Origin: Streptomyces atratus
GTDB lineage: Bacteria; Actinomycetota; Actinomycetes; Streptomycetales; Streptomycetaceae
Assembly (NCBI RefSeq): GCF_900119365.1
Contig: NZ_FPJO01000001.1
Location: 586,499 to 650,498, forward strand
Direction: 5' to 3'
Length of the DNA: 64,000 nucleotides
The notes beneath the pieces were generated by a model. The model had not been told where the DNA came from and did no database searches. It worked only from the letters and a program-made list of their open reading frames with translations. Shown in pieces: positions 42,572-51,737 of the stretch; positions within the stretch are counted from its first letter, which is position 1; every line of letters starts with the position of its first letter. Position numbers and translations under genes: made by a program.

Positions 42572-43822
42572 ATGTCCTGCCCCCATCTGCCCGAAGGGTT
42601 CGACTTCACCGACCCCGATCTGCTCCAAGCCCGTATTCCGCACCCGGAGTTCGCACAGATGCGGCAGACCGCACCGGTCTGGTGGTGCGCCCAGCCGGCC
42701 GGCATCTCCGGTTTCGACGACGAGGGCTACTGGGTCGTCACCCGGCATGCGGACGTCAAGTACGTCTCCACCCACCCCGAGCTGTTCTCCTCCCACACCA
42801 ACACCGCGGTCATCCGCTTCAACGAGTCGATCAGCCGGGACCAGATCGAGGTCCAGAAGCTGATCATGCTGAACATGGACCCGCCCGAGCACACCCGGGT
42901 CCGCCAGATCGTCCAGCGGGGCTTCACCCCCCGGGCGGTGCGCTCCCTGGAGCAGGCACTGCGCGACCGCGCCCGCTCGATCGTCGAGACCGCGCTCGCC
43001 GCGGCCGACGACGACGGCTCGTTCGACTTCGTCACCAACATCGCCGTCGAGCTGCCGCTCCAGGCCATCGCGGAGCTCATCGGCGTACCGCAGGAGGACC
43101 GGTCCAAGATCTTCGACTGGTCCAACAAGATGGCCGCGTACGACGATCCCGAGTACGCGATCACCGAGGAGGTCGGCACCGAGGCGGCCATGGAGATCGT
43201 CTCGTACTCGATGAATCTGGCGGCCGCCCGCAAGGAGTGCCCGGCCCAGGACATCGTCTCCCAACTGGTCGCCGCGGAGGGCAAAGGGAACCTCAACTCC
43301 GACGAGTTCGGCTTCTTCGTGATCCTGCTCGCCGTCGCCGGCAACGAGACCACCCGCAACGCCATCAGCCACGGCATGCACGCCTTCCTCACCCACCCCG
43401 ACCAGTGGGAGCTCTACAAGCGCGAGCGCCCGGAGACGACCGCCGAGGAGATCGTCCGCTGGGCCACCCCCGTGGTCTCCTTCCAGCGGACCGCCACCCA
43501 GGACACCGAACTGGGCGGGCAGCAGATCAAGAAGGGCGACAGGGTCGGGCTGTTCTACTCGTCGGCCAACAACGACCCCGAGGTCTTCGAGAACCCGGAG
43601 ACCTTCGACATCTCCCGTGATCCCAACCCCCACCTCGGCTTCGGCGGCGGCGGTCCGCACTTCTGCCTCGGCAAGTCCCTTGCCGTGATGGAGATCAACC
43701 TGATCTTCAACGCGATCGCCGACGTACTGCCCGATCTGCGGCTGGTCGGCGATCCGCGGCGGCTGCGCTCGGCGTGGCTCAACGGGATCAAGCAGCTCCA
43801 GGTCAGCACCGCCGCGAGCTGA
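42572..43822 (+). CDS. cyp125: CYP125-like cytochrome P450 (steroid C26/C27 monooxygenase family)
   Basis: A 416-residue soluble P450. Heme ligand Cys 365 lies in GFGGGGPHFCLGKSLA. The I-helix AGNETT is at 256-261 and the ExxR Glu 293/Arg 296. The match to mycobacterial CYP125A1 is strong and continuous (PEGFDFTDPDLLQARIPHPE, QIEVQKLIMLNMDPPEHTRV, LPLQAIAELIGVPQEDRSKI, FQRTA). CYP125 oxidises the terminal methyl of the cholesterol or cholestenone side chain to the acid, starting side-chain degradation. GGAG lies 7 bases before ATG 42572. Confidence 0.88.
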   Translation: MSCPHLPEGFDFTDPDLLQARIPHPEFAQMRQTAPVWWCAQPAGISGFDDEGYWVVTRHADVKYVSTHPELFSSHTNTAVIRFNESISRDQIEVQKLIMLNMDPPEHTRVRQIVQRGFTPRAVRSLEQALRDRARSIVETALAAADDDGSFDFVTNIAVELPLQAIAELIGVPQEDRSKIFDWSNKMAAYDDPEYAITEEVGTEAAMEIVSYSMNLAAARKECPAQDIVSQLVAAEGKGNLNSDEFGFFVILLAVAGNETTRNAISHGMHAFLTHPDQWELYKRERPETTAEEIVRWATPVVSFQRTATQDTELGGQQIKKGDRVGLFYSSANNDPEVFENPETFDISRDPNPHLGFGGGGPHFCLGKSLAVMEINLIFNAIADVLPDLRLVGDPRRLRSAWLNGIKQLQVSTAAS

Positions 43823-43944
43823 CCGGCAGGTTCCGGACGGCGGGGGTCCCCATCCTCACGCCTCGACCTCCGCCGTCCGTACCGACACCCGGCACCGCGC
43901 CCCGCCGAACCCCCGCGCGGGAGGCGCACAGCGGCGCGAGGATC

Positions 43945-44964
43945 ATGACGGGCATGCACGCCCTGCTCTCCGCCTTCGCCCCCATCTGGATGCTCACCGC
44001 CATCGGTTACGCGGTCGGCCGCAGCGGTCTGCTGGGCGGCCGGGCGGAGGCCGTGCTCGGCCGGTTCGTCTTCCATGTGGCCATGCCCGCCGCCCTGTTC
44101 ACCATGGTGTCCGGGGCGCGGCTGGGCTCCTTCGCCAACTCCTCGATGGTCGCGTTCGCCGCGGGCACCGCGCTGGTCTGCGGTCTCGGGTTCCTGGCGG
44201 CCGGCCGGCTCTTCGGCCGGGGCACGGCCGACCGGGCGATCGGCAGCATGGCGTCGGGCTACGTCAACTCCGCCAACCTCGGCATTCCGGTGGCGGTCCA
44301 GGTGCTCGGTGACGCGTCGTTCGTCGCCCAGATCATCCTGTTCCAGGTGTTGTTGGTCTCCCCGGTGATCCTGACGCTGCTGGACACGGGGACGGGAGCG
44401 GGGACGGGGGCGCGCTCCGGGAAGGCCGTGGTGTTCCGGCGGATGCTGACCATGCCGGTCCGCAACCCCGTCATCATGGCCTCGTTGCTCGGGGTGGCCG
44501 TGTCCGCGCTCGGGCTGCGGCTGCCGAACGTGCTCGCCCACTCCTGCGACCTGCTCGGCGCCGCCGCCGTGCCGACGGCCCTGATCACGCTGGGGCTGTC
44601 CCTGAACGCCCGCCCGGCCGCCGCCGGTCCGGCGGAACCCGCGCCGGACCCGGCACAGCCGGTACGAACGCAGGGCACGGGACGCACGGCGCGTGCCGAG
44701 GTCGCCGTGGCGGTGGCGCTGAAGACGCTGGTCCAGCCCCTGATCGCGTTCGCCGTCGGCGGCCCGCTGCTGCATCTGCCGGAGCACCAACTCCTTGCCG
44801 TGGTGCTCTGCTCGGCGCTGCCGACCGCTCAGAACGCCTTCATCTACGCCCAGCAGTACGGACTGGACACCCGGCCGGCCCGCAATGCGGTGGTGGCCTC
44901 GACGGTGGTCTCCATGGTGACGCTCTCACTCGCCACATGGGCCCTTGGGGCGACCGGCTCCTGA
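43945..44964 (+). CDS. AEC-family transporter
   Basis: A 339-residue membrane protein of the auxin-efflux-carrier family, with about ten hydrophobic segments in two halves separated by a hydrophilic Ala/Pro-rich loop (about 230-255). Landmarks: APIWMLTAIGYAVGRSGLL, SGYVNSANLGIPVAVQVLGD and LPTAQNAFIYAQQYG. Members export or import small organic acids. ATG 43945 (or ATG 43954) follows GAGGATC. It lies downstream of the P450 gene, but no functional link is evident. Confidence 0.82.
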   Translation: MTGMHALLSAFAPIWMLTAIGYAVGRSGLLGGRAEAVLGRFVFHVAMPAALFTMVSGARLGSFANSSMVAFAAGTALVCGLGFLAAGRLFGRGTADRAIGSMASGYVNSANLGIPVAVQVLGDASFVAQIILFQVLLVSPVILTLLDTGTGAGTGARSGKAVVFRRMLTMPVRNPVIMASLLGVAVSALGLRLPNVLAHSCDLLGAAAVPTALITLGLSLNARPAAAGPAEPAPDPAQPVRTQGTGRTARAEVAVAVALKTLVQPLIAFAVGGPLLHLPEHQLLAVVLCSALPTAQNAFIYAQQYGLDTRPARNAVVASTVVSMVTLSLATWALGATGS

Positions 44965-45084
44965 GAGCCTGTCGGGCGCGTGCCGGGGCGTGGCCGCCCG
45001 GTCGGAGGTCACCCGACGGACTCCGAGCCGTTCGAGTGGCGGACCGGCGCCGGAGGGCGGATGCTGGTCAGGCGGCGATCCACG

Positions 45085-45129
45085 CCGAAGGGGTGCCAGG
45101 ACGAGGTGTTCGTCCCGGCACCCCTTCGG
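45085..45129. terminator. Bidirectional terminator between convergent genes
   Basis: A 20-base-pair stem with a single A/C mismatch (45085-45104 with 45110-45129; ends CCGAAGGGGTGCC and its complement) and a 5-base loop, in the gap between the AEC transporter and the GT87/PAP2 gene. Confidence 0.9.
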
Positions 45130-45142
45130 CCCTCTCCCGGTC

Positions 45143-47278
45143 TCAGAGCTGCTTGCTGCCCAGCGCCTCGTCCGTCGTTCTGGGTTCCGGCACCGGCGTC
45201 GGCCGCTCCAGGCCGTCCCGCTGCTCCGGACCGTCCTGTGGCTCCGCCGCCGCCGGTGCGGTCACCGGCGGCGGCCTCCGCGGCCCCGCCAGCAGATGGG
45301 TGAGCCCGAAGCCGAGCGTGACCACGACCGCTCCGCCCACCGCGTCCAGCACCCAGTGATTGGCCGTGGCGACGATCGCGGAGACCGTGAAGAGCGGGTG
45401 CAGCAGCCCCAGCGCCTTCATCCACACCTTCGGGGCCAGCGCGACGACGACCACCCCGCACCAGAGCGACCAGCCGAAGTGCAGCGAGGGCATCGCCGCG
45501 TACTGGTTGGTCATCGCGGTCAGGCTTCCGTAGTCCGGCTTCGCGAAGTCCTGGACGCCGTAGACCGTGTCGACGAAGCCGAGCCCCGGCATCAGGCGCG
45601 GCGGGGCCAGCGGGTAGAGCCAGAAGCCGACCAGCGCGAGGAGCGTGGCGAAGCCGATGGTGCTGCGGGCCCAGCGGTAGTCCGCGGGGCGCCGTACGTA
45701 GAGCACTCCGAGGATCGCCAGCGGGACGACGAAGTGAAACGTCGAGTAGTAGTAGTCGAAGAAGCCCCGCAGCCAGCCGATGTCCACGACCGCGTGGTTG
45801 ATCCGGTGTTCGATGTCGATGTGCAGCCACTGCTCGATGGAGTGAATCTGGCGGCCGTGGTGCTCGGCGGTGGCGCGGCCGGCGGTCGCCGCGAGCCTGA
45901 CATGGGCGTACGCGGAGTACACGACCCTGATCAGGAGCAGTTCCAGCAGCAGGTTGGGCCGGCTCAGCACCCGCCGCCAGAACGGCAGCAGCGGGACGCG
46001 GCTCCAGCGGGCCGGGACGGGGGCCGCGTAGTCCGTGGGGATCGGATGCTGCCAGTACTCCGAGGTGCGCGGCAGGAACGGCACGGCGCAGGCCGCGGCG
46101 AGCGCGGCGATCAGCAGCACGTTGTCGCGGACGGGGAAGAGCGCCTCGGTGTTCGGCAGCAGCATGTTCCCCGGCAGGGTGAGCACGAGGACCACGACCA
46201 CGGGCCAGACCAGCCGGTCGGAGGCCCGCTTCCCGACCCGGCCGACCACGGCGAGCAGCACCCACAGCAGCTGGTGCTGCCAGGCGACGGGCGAGACGGC
46301 GACGGCGACGCAGCCGGTCACGGCGACGGCGAGAAGCAGCTGCCCGTCCCCCGCGTACCGTGCGGCGCGACGCAGCCCGAAGAAGCAGACGGCGGCCGCC
46401 AGCACCACGAAGAGCGCGATCTCCAGCGGGCCCGTGAGCCCGGACCGGAGCAGGGCGCCGTGCAGGGACTGGTTGGCGAGGCTGTCCGCGTTGCCGCCGA
46501 GCCCGGTTCCCGCGACGTGGTGCACCCAGTACGTCCACGAGTCGCCCGGCATCGCGGCCCAGGCGAGCGCCGTGCAGGCGGCGAACGCGGCGGCGCCGGT
46601 CAGCGCGGCCTGCCGGCGCCCGGTCAGCCGGAGCAGTACGGCGAAGAGCAGCACGGTCGGTTGGAGTGCGGCCGCCAGTCCGATCAGGATGCCCGAGGCG
46701 CGTCCCCCGCGGACCGCGAAACAGCCCAGCAGCACCAGCAGGACCGGCAGGATGCTGGTCTGCCCCAGGTGCAGCGCGTTGCGGACCGGCAGCGAGAGCA
46801 TCAGCAGGCTGATCGCGACGGGCGCGGCCAGCAGCGCGGTGCGGCGGGAGACCGGTCCCGGCAGCGCGCGGGCGGCGACGACACCCAGCGCGGCCACCAG
46901 CAGCAGCGAGCCGAAGGTCCAGGCGACGCCCAGGCTCTGTTCGGCGGTACGGGTCAGCGGTTTCAGCACCAGTCCGGCGAACGGGGTGCCGGTGAACCGG
47001 TCGCTGTCGTAAAGCGAGCCCGTCACATGCAGGACCCCGTTCTCGCCGATCCAGGTCTCCAGATCGGTGAGCCGTTCGCCCGGCGGCTGTCTCAGCACCA
47101 CCGCCATCTGCCGTACAGCCAGAGCGGCCACGACCAGCCAGAGCAGAGCTCGGGCAGTCCCGGTCCTCGCCCCCGTCACCGCGCCTGTGCGCACATTGTG
47201 CTCCGCATCCGCCACGCTGCGCCGACCCTCCCGCCGTTCCGGTACCCGTTCCTCGATCCGGGCGTGCCGAGAAACCAT
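45143..47278 (-). CDS. GT87-type mannosyltransferase fused to a PAP2 phosphatase domain
   Basis: A 711-residue integral membrane protein. Residues about 45-400 carry many membrane segments and GT87-like features (LRLTGRRQAALTG, then VSPVAWQHQLLWVLL), a family using polyprenyl-phosphate mannose. The C-terminal part (about 440-670) is a PAP2-type lipid phosphatase or inositol-phosphotransferase-like domain with MPSLHFGWSLW and ANHWVLDAVGG. Together they could handle a lipid-linked sugar or phosphoglycolipid. The start is uncertain: ATG 47278 is given, but GTG 47215, with GGGAGG upstream, is possible. Confidence 0.8.
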   Translation of the reverse strand: MVSRHARIEERVPERREGRRSVADAEHNVRTGAVTGARTGTARALLWLVVAALAVRQMAVVLRQPPGERLTDLETWIGENGVLHVTGSLYDSDRFTGTPFAGLVLKPLTRTAEQSLGVAWTFGSLLLVAALGVVAARALPGPVSRRTALLAAPVAISLLMLSLPVRNALHLGQTSILPVLLVLLGCFAVRGGRASGILIGLAAALQPTVLLFAVLLRLTGRRQAALTGAAAFAACTALAWAAMPGDSWTYWVHHVAGTGLGGNADSLANQSLHGALLRSGLTGPLEIALFVVLAAAVCFFGLRRAARYAGDGQLLLAVAVTGCVAVAVSPVAWQHQLLWVLLAVVGRVGKRASDRLVWPVVVVLVLTLPGNMLLPNTEALFPVRDNVLLIAALAAACAVPFLPRTSEYWQHPIPTDYAAPVPARWSRVPLLPFWRRVLSRPNLLLELLLIRVVYSAYAHVRLAATAGRATAEHHGRQIHSIEQWLHIDIEHRINHAVVDIGWLRGFFDYYYSTFHFVVPLAILGVLYVRRPADYRWARSTIGFATLLALVGFWLYPLAPPRLMPGLGFVDTVYGVQDFAKPDYGSLTAMTNQYAAMPSLHFGWSLWCGVVVVALAPKVWMKALGLLHPLFTVSAIVATANHWVLDAVGGAVVVTLGFGLTHLLAGPRRPPPVTAPAAAEPQDGPEQRDGLERPTPVPEPRTTDEALGSKQL

Positions 47279-47463
47279 CGCATTGCACTACGAGATAGGC
47301 CCAATCAACCCTCTCTTCGCCTGACTGTCATCCCGCTTTCGCCCGAAAGGATGTCCGATCGGGCGGGCGTGCCGGGCCGCCGGAAACGGAATCGTGGCCG
47401 GAACCGGAACTCCGGTTCGTACGTCCCTTCCCGTGTTGTCGATCACGGGGGAGGCAGACGGAC

Positions 47464-48633
47464 ATGCGGCACACGAGGGTGAAGCGGAGTGTGCGGGGTG
47501 AGGGGCGCGCGTGGACGACACGTGCGCTGTCTCTGCTGCTGATGCTGGTGTCACTGCAGCTGGGGTCGCTGATCAGTCCGGCGTACGCCTGTGGCTGCGG
47601 GGCGATGGTCCCGAGCAGGGAGTCGCAGGTCGCGGTCGACCGGGAGACATCGGTGGTCGACTGGGACGGCCGGACCGAGCAGATCGTCATGCGGCTCACG
47701 GTCCGCGGGAACGCTCCCGAGGCGGCCTGGATCATGCCGGTGCCGCACCGCGCGACCGTGGAGCTCGGTGATCCCGGCCTCTTCTCCGAGCTCTCCGTCC
47801 TCACCGAGCCCGAACTGGTGACCAGGCACTACTTCTGGCCCCGCTCCCACGACTGGCCGTTCTCCGGCTCCGGCAACGTCGGGGACGGGGCCGCGGCTCC
47901 CTCGGCCGGGGCCCCGGCGGTCGAGGTGGTCGGCAGGGAGCGGCTCGGCCCCTTCGATGTGGCACGGCTGGCCGCGACCGACCCGGACGCGCTGCAGAAA
48001 TGGCTGTCGGACAACGGCTTCGAACTGCCCGACCGGCTGGCGACGGCGCTGAAACCCTATGTCGACCAGAAGTGGGAGTACGTCGCGATCCGCCTCGCTC
48101 CCCGGGACACGGGCAATCCGCTCGTCGGCACTCTCGAACCGCTGCGGCTGCGCTTCGCCAGCGAGCGGCTGGTCTACCCGATGCGGCTGTCGAAGCTCGC
48201 CTCGACCCCGCAGCAGCTGGGCCTGTACGTCCTCGCCGCACACCGGATGGAGCCGAGCGGCCCGATCGGCGGCGACGCACCGGAGGTGACGTACGCGGGC
48301 CGGATCGATCCCCGGTCGGTGGCGGAGGACACGGTCTACCTCGAAAGGCTGACGGGCGGGAAGCCGGTGTACCTCACCGCGATCGAGCAGTCGTTCCCGC
48401 ACCCGGAGCGCATCGACGGCGATCACGAGCTGCGCGCGGCCGACGCCGACACCCCGTACCGGAGGCACGTGTACGAGAACGAACTGCTGACCGTGGGCGG
48501 CGTCCCCGTCTGGGTGCTGTCGCTGCTCGGGGCCGTGCTGGTGGCGGTCGTCGCCGCGGTGTTGCTGGTGCTTCTGGTACGGCGGAACCGACGGCTGCGG
48601 ACGGTGCCGCCCGCGGCGGCAGGTGTCCGGTGA
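47464..48633 (+). CDS. DUF2330 domain protein, secreted and membrane-anchored
   Basis: A 389-residue protein with a signal peptide ending PAYA, a mature start CGCGAMVPS, an outer DUF2330 domain (WIMPVPHRATVELGDPGLF, then DALQKWLSDNGFELPD) and a C-terminal membrane segment (about 352-375) with a basic tail. DUF2330 proteins are recognised by the opening CGC and the WxMPxP motif; their role is unknown. A GGGGGAGG sequence precedes ATG 47464. It is divergent from the GT87/PAP2 gene. Confidence 0.84.
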   Translation: MRHTRVKRSVRGEGRAWTTRALSLLLMLVSLQLGSLISPAYACGCGAMVPSRESQVAVDRETSVVDWDGRTEQIVMRLTVRGNAPEAAWIMPVPHRATVELGDPGLFSELSVLTEPELVTRHYFWPRSHDWPFSGSGNVGDGAAAPSAGAPAVEVVGRERLGPFDVARLAATDPDALQKWLSDNGFELPDRLATALKPYVDQKWEYVAIRLAPRDTGNPLVGTLEPLRLRFASERLVYPMRLSKLASTPQQLGLYVLAAHRMEPSGPIGGDAPEVTYAGRIDPRSVAEDTVYLERLTGGKPVYLTAIEQSFPHPERIDGDHELRAADADTPYRRHVYENELLTVGGVPVWVLSLLGAVLVAVVAAVLLVLLVRRNRRLRTVPPAAAGVR

Positions 48634-48667
48634 AATCGTTGGCCCGCTTGATCGTGCTCAGGTCAGA

Positions 48668-49183
48668 ATGACCGGCATGACCTGGACGTTGGCCCCCGAA
48701 CCGTTCGACTCCCCCGACGCCTCGTCGCTGCGCCGCGACTACTACGACGAGGTCGCCGGCCGCTACTGGGGGCGGCCCGCCACCGCCCAGGAGATCGACG
48801 AGGGGCTCACCGACGACGGGGCCGACCTGCTCGTCCCGCCCACGGGGCAGTTCGTCGTCGGCCGGTTCGACGGGGCGGCGGCGGCCTGCGCCGGGCTGCT
48901 GGTGGTGGACGCGGACACCGCGGAGCTGACCCGGGTGTTCGTACGCCCCGAGCACCGCGGCACGGGCGGCGGCGGGCTGCTCCTGGCGGCCGTCGAGAAC
49001 GCGGCGCGCGCCCTCGGCATCCGCACGCTCCGGCTCGACACCCGCAACGACCTGGTCGAGGCGCGGGGGCTGTACGCCAAGCACGGCTACCGGGAGGTCC
49101 CGGCGTTCCACCGGCGGCAGTACGCGGAGCACTGGTTCGCGAAGGAACTGCCCGCGGCGGCCTCGACGTCCGCGAGCTCGTAG
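48668..49183 (+). CDS. GNAT-family N-acetyltransferase
   Basis: A 171-residue acetyltransferase with the GNAT fold: AELTRVFVRPEHRGTGGGGL holds the acetyl-CoA Q/R-x-x-G-x-G/A loop, followed by LDTRNDLVEARGLYAKHGYR. It transfers an acetyl group to a small molecule or protein N-terminus. ATG 48668 or 48677 may be the start. It is 34 bases after the DUF2330 gene and may be cotranscribed. Confidence 0.83.
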   Translation: MTGMTWTLAPEPFDSPDASSLRRDYYDEVAGRYWGRPATAQEIDEGLTDDGADLLVPPTGQFVVGRFDGAAAACAGLLVVDADTAELTRVFVRPEHRGTGGGGLLLAAVENAARALGIRTLRLDTRNDLVEARGLYAKHGYREVPAFHRRQYAEHWFAKELPAAASTSASS

Positions 49184-49226
49184 CAGAACCCGTCGGACTC
49201 AGACCGACCGGCAATAGGGGGCGGTC

Positions 49227-51275
49227 TCAGGCCGCATGGTCCCGCTTCGGTTCGGGGCTGTGCGGCCGTTCCTTGCTCGACCCGCTCGTCTCGGCGGTCA
49301 GTTCCTCCACGAGCCTGACCAGATCGGTCGGGCGGTCCGGGCCCCACCAGTCGCCCAGCAGCTCGGCCATGGACTCCTCGCGCGCCTCCGCGAGCTTCAC
49401 CACCGCTTCCGAGCCGGCTGCGGTGAGCACCAGTTGCACGCCTTCGCGCCGCACCAGTCCGCGTTCCTCCAGCTGACGGGCCGCGTCGCTGATCACCCGC
49501 AGCGGCACGGGGGTGGCGTCGGCGAGCATGGCCGGTTCGACCGTGCCGTGCCGTCTGATGCGCAGCAGCATCCAGCTCGCCGCGGGCAGCAGGTCGTACC
49601 CCGCCCTCTTGGTGATCTTCACGTAGATCTCGCGGCGCCCCGCACGCGTGGCGAGCACCGAGAGGGCGCGGGCGCATTCGTCGTACGAGGACCGCTCGAC
49701 CGGGTTCGACGCCAGGGTCTCGGTGGGCTCGGGGGCGGTCACCGAGCCGCGCAGCTTGTCCTCCTTGAGGAACCAGGCGAAGACGAAGGCGATCAGCACG
49801 ACGGGAGCCGCGTACAGGAACACGTCCGTGATCGACGTCGAGTACGCGTGGAGCACCGCGGGCCGCAGCGCGGGCGGCAGTTGTCCGATGGCGCGCGGGT
49901 CGGAGGCCAGCCCGTCCACTCCGACCCCGGGCGGGAGCGGGTGTCCGGCGAGCGCGGCGGCCAGTTTGTCGGTGAGCCGGCTGGTGAAGATCGTGCCGAA
50001 GACGGCGACGCCGAACGAGGCGCCGATGGAACGGAAGAAGGTGGCTCCGGAGGTGGCGACGCCGAGGTCCTCGTACGTGACGGCGTTCTGCACGACCAGC
50101 ACCAGGACCTGCATCACCAGGCCGAGCCCCGCGCCGAAGACGAAGAAGTAGCTGCTCATCTGCCAGGTGCTGCTGGTCTCCGTGAGCCGGTGCAGGAGCA
50201 GCAGACCGATGGCGGTGAGGCCGGTGCCGGCGATCGGGAAGACCTTCCAGCGGCCGGTACGGCTGACGATCTGGCCGGACGCGGTCGAGGTGAGGAGCAG
50301 GCCCAGCACCATCGGGAGCATGTGCACACCGGACATCGTCGGCGAGATGCCGTGCACCACCTGGAGGAAGGTCGGCAGATAGGTCATCGCGCCGAACATC
50401 GCGAAGCCGACGACGAAGCTGATGACGGCGACGAGGCTGAAGGTCCTGATCCGGAAGAGGTTCAGCGGGATGACGGGTTCGGCGGCCCGGCGCTCGACGT
50501 GCACGAAGGCGATCAGCAGCAGCACGCTCAGGACGGCGAGACCGATGATCTGCGCCGAGCCCCAGGCCCAGGTGGTGCCGCCGAGCGAGGCGACGAGGAC
50601 CATGCAGGTGGCGACGGAGGCGATGAGGAAGGTGCCGAGGTAGTCGATGGTGTGCTTCGTGCCGCGGACCGGGATGTGCAGCGCGGCGGCGATCACCAGG
50701 AGCGCGACGACACCGATCGGCAGGTTGATGTAGAAGACCCATCGCCAGCTGAGGTGCTCGGTGAACAGACCGCCGAGGAGCGGTCCGAGGATGCTCGTCG
50801 CACCGAAGACCGCCCCGAACAGGCCCTGGTACTTGCCCCGTTCGCGCGGCGCGACGATATCGCCGACGATCGCCATCGAGAGCACCATGAGGCCTCCGCC
50901 ACCGAGCCCCTGTAGCGCCCTGAAGCCGATGAGCTGCGGCATGTTCTGGGCGACGCCGCAGAGCGCCGAGCCGATGAGGAAGATGACGATGGCGGCCTGG
51001 AAGAGCTTCTTGCGGCCGTACTGGTCGCCGAGCTTGCCCCAGAGCGGGGTCGCGGCGGTCGACGCCAGCAGATAAGCAGTGACCACCCAGGAGAGATGTT
51101 CCAGCCCCCCGAGGTCGCTGACGATGGTCGGCAGCGCGGTGGAGACGATGGTCTGATCGAGTGCGGCCAGGAGCATGCCGAGGAGCAGCGCACCGATGGC
51201 AACGAGAACCGACCGCGTGGAGCGCCCTTCACCGGGGGCCGGGGCCGGGGCCGGGGGGCTCAGATGCTGGGCCAT
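49227..51275 (-). CDS. MFS (DHA2, 14-TM) drug exporter fused to a MarR-like domain
   Basis: A 682-residue protein. Residues about 20-520 form a 14-segment DHA2 exporter with motif A GKLGDQYGRKKLF and the family motif LDQTIVSTALPTIV. After about residue 525 comes a cytoplasmic winged-helix domain resembling MarR (RAGYDLLPAASWMLLRI, VISDAARQLEERGLVRREGV, LVLTAAGSEAV). Exporter and putative DNA- or ligand-sensing domain are thus one chain. ATG 51275 follows GAGGAG at 9 bases. A perfect 18-base palindrome lies about 130 bases upstream and may be an autoregulatory operator. Confidence 0.86.
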   Translation of the reverse strand: MAQHLSPPAPAPAPGEGRSTRSVLVAIGALLLGMLLAALDQTIVSTALPTIVSDLGGLEHLSWVVTAYLLASTAATPLWGKLGDQYGRKKLFQAAIVIFLIGSALCGVAQNMPQLIGFRALQGLGGGGLMVLSMAIVGDIVAPRERGKYQGLFGAVFGATSILGPLLGGLFTEHLSWRWVFYINLPIGVVALLVIAAALHIPVRGTKHTIDYLGTFLIASVATCMVLVASLGGTTWAWGSAQIIGLAVLSVLLLIAFVHVERRAAEPVIPLNLFRIRTFSLVAVISFVVGFAMFGAMTYLPTFLQVVHGISPTMSGVHMLPMVLGLLLTSTASGQIVSRTGRWKVFPIAGTGLTAIGLLLLHRLTETSSTWQMSSYFFVFGAGLGLVMQVLVLVVQNAVTYEDLGVATSGATFFRSIGASFGVAVFGTIFTSRLTDKLAAALAGHPLPPGVGVDGLASDPRAIGQLPPALRPAVLHAYSTSITDVFLYAAPVVLIAFVFAWFLKEDKLRGSVTAPEPTETLASNPVERSSYDECARALSVLATRAGRREIYVKITKRAGYDLLPAASWMLLRIRRHGTVEPAMLADATPVPLRVISDAARQLEERGLVRREGVQLVLTAAGSEAVVKLAEAREESMAELLGDWWGPDRPTDLVRLVEELTAETSGSSKERPHSPEPKRDHAA

Positions 51276-51403
51276 GGAACATCTCCTCGGGTCCGCTACA
51301 TCCCCATCCTTGCCTTTCCGTACGGTTATGGCCTGCCGAGCAGGTACGGACCGGAAGCGAGCTGCATAATCGCAGGGCAATCAAGGGGAGGGGCCCACAA
51401 CGA

Positions 51404-51421
51404 CCGGGCATATATGCCCGG
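51404..51421. promoter_or_regulatory. Perfect 18-base palindrome upstream of the MFS-MarR gene
   Basis: CCGGGCATATATGCCCGG is fully symmetric. It lies in the 462-base divergent region between the exporter and HAD genes, 129 bases from the exporter start. MarR proteins bind such short palindromes; the link is inference. Confidence 0.55.
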
Positions 51422-51648
51422 AGTGCGGTATCGGCAGCAGACCTGACGGAGCGCCCGGCACCGGGCCGACCCCTCGGGCGTGTACGGACCCAACACCCGC
51501 CGCGCACTGGAGCGGAGACGACGGGCCGGGGACCCTCCTGACCCCGGGGACGAGCACGACGACCACCCCGAAGACCCCGGACGGAAGGGGCCGGACCACC
51601 CGGAACGGAAGGGATTGGCTTTCTCGGACAGGTTTTTGTATCGTGATG

Positions 51649-51703
51649 GAACAAAGTAGCCTCCGCCCGCCACCCCCTGACCGGCGGGCGAGGCTGCTTG
51701 TTC
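51649..51703 (+). promoter_or_regulatory. Long leader hairpin upstream of the HAD gene
   Basis: Two arms of about 22-24 bases (51649-51672 and about 51682-51703, including GCCCGCC and GGCGGGC) pair with few mismatches around a short loop, 35 bases before the HAD start. A promoter-like TTGGCT...TATCGT pair lies at about 51615-51643, so the hairpin could sit at the very 5' end of the transcript and act as an attenuator or stabiliser. It may alternatively be a terminator of an unseen transcript. Confidence 0.55.
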
Positions 51704-51737
51704 CTTTCTTCGCTTCCCCGCGCCCTGGAGCCCGCCC

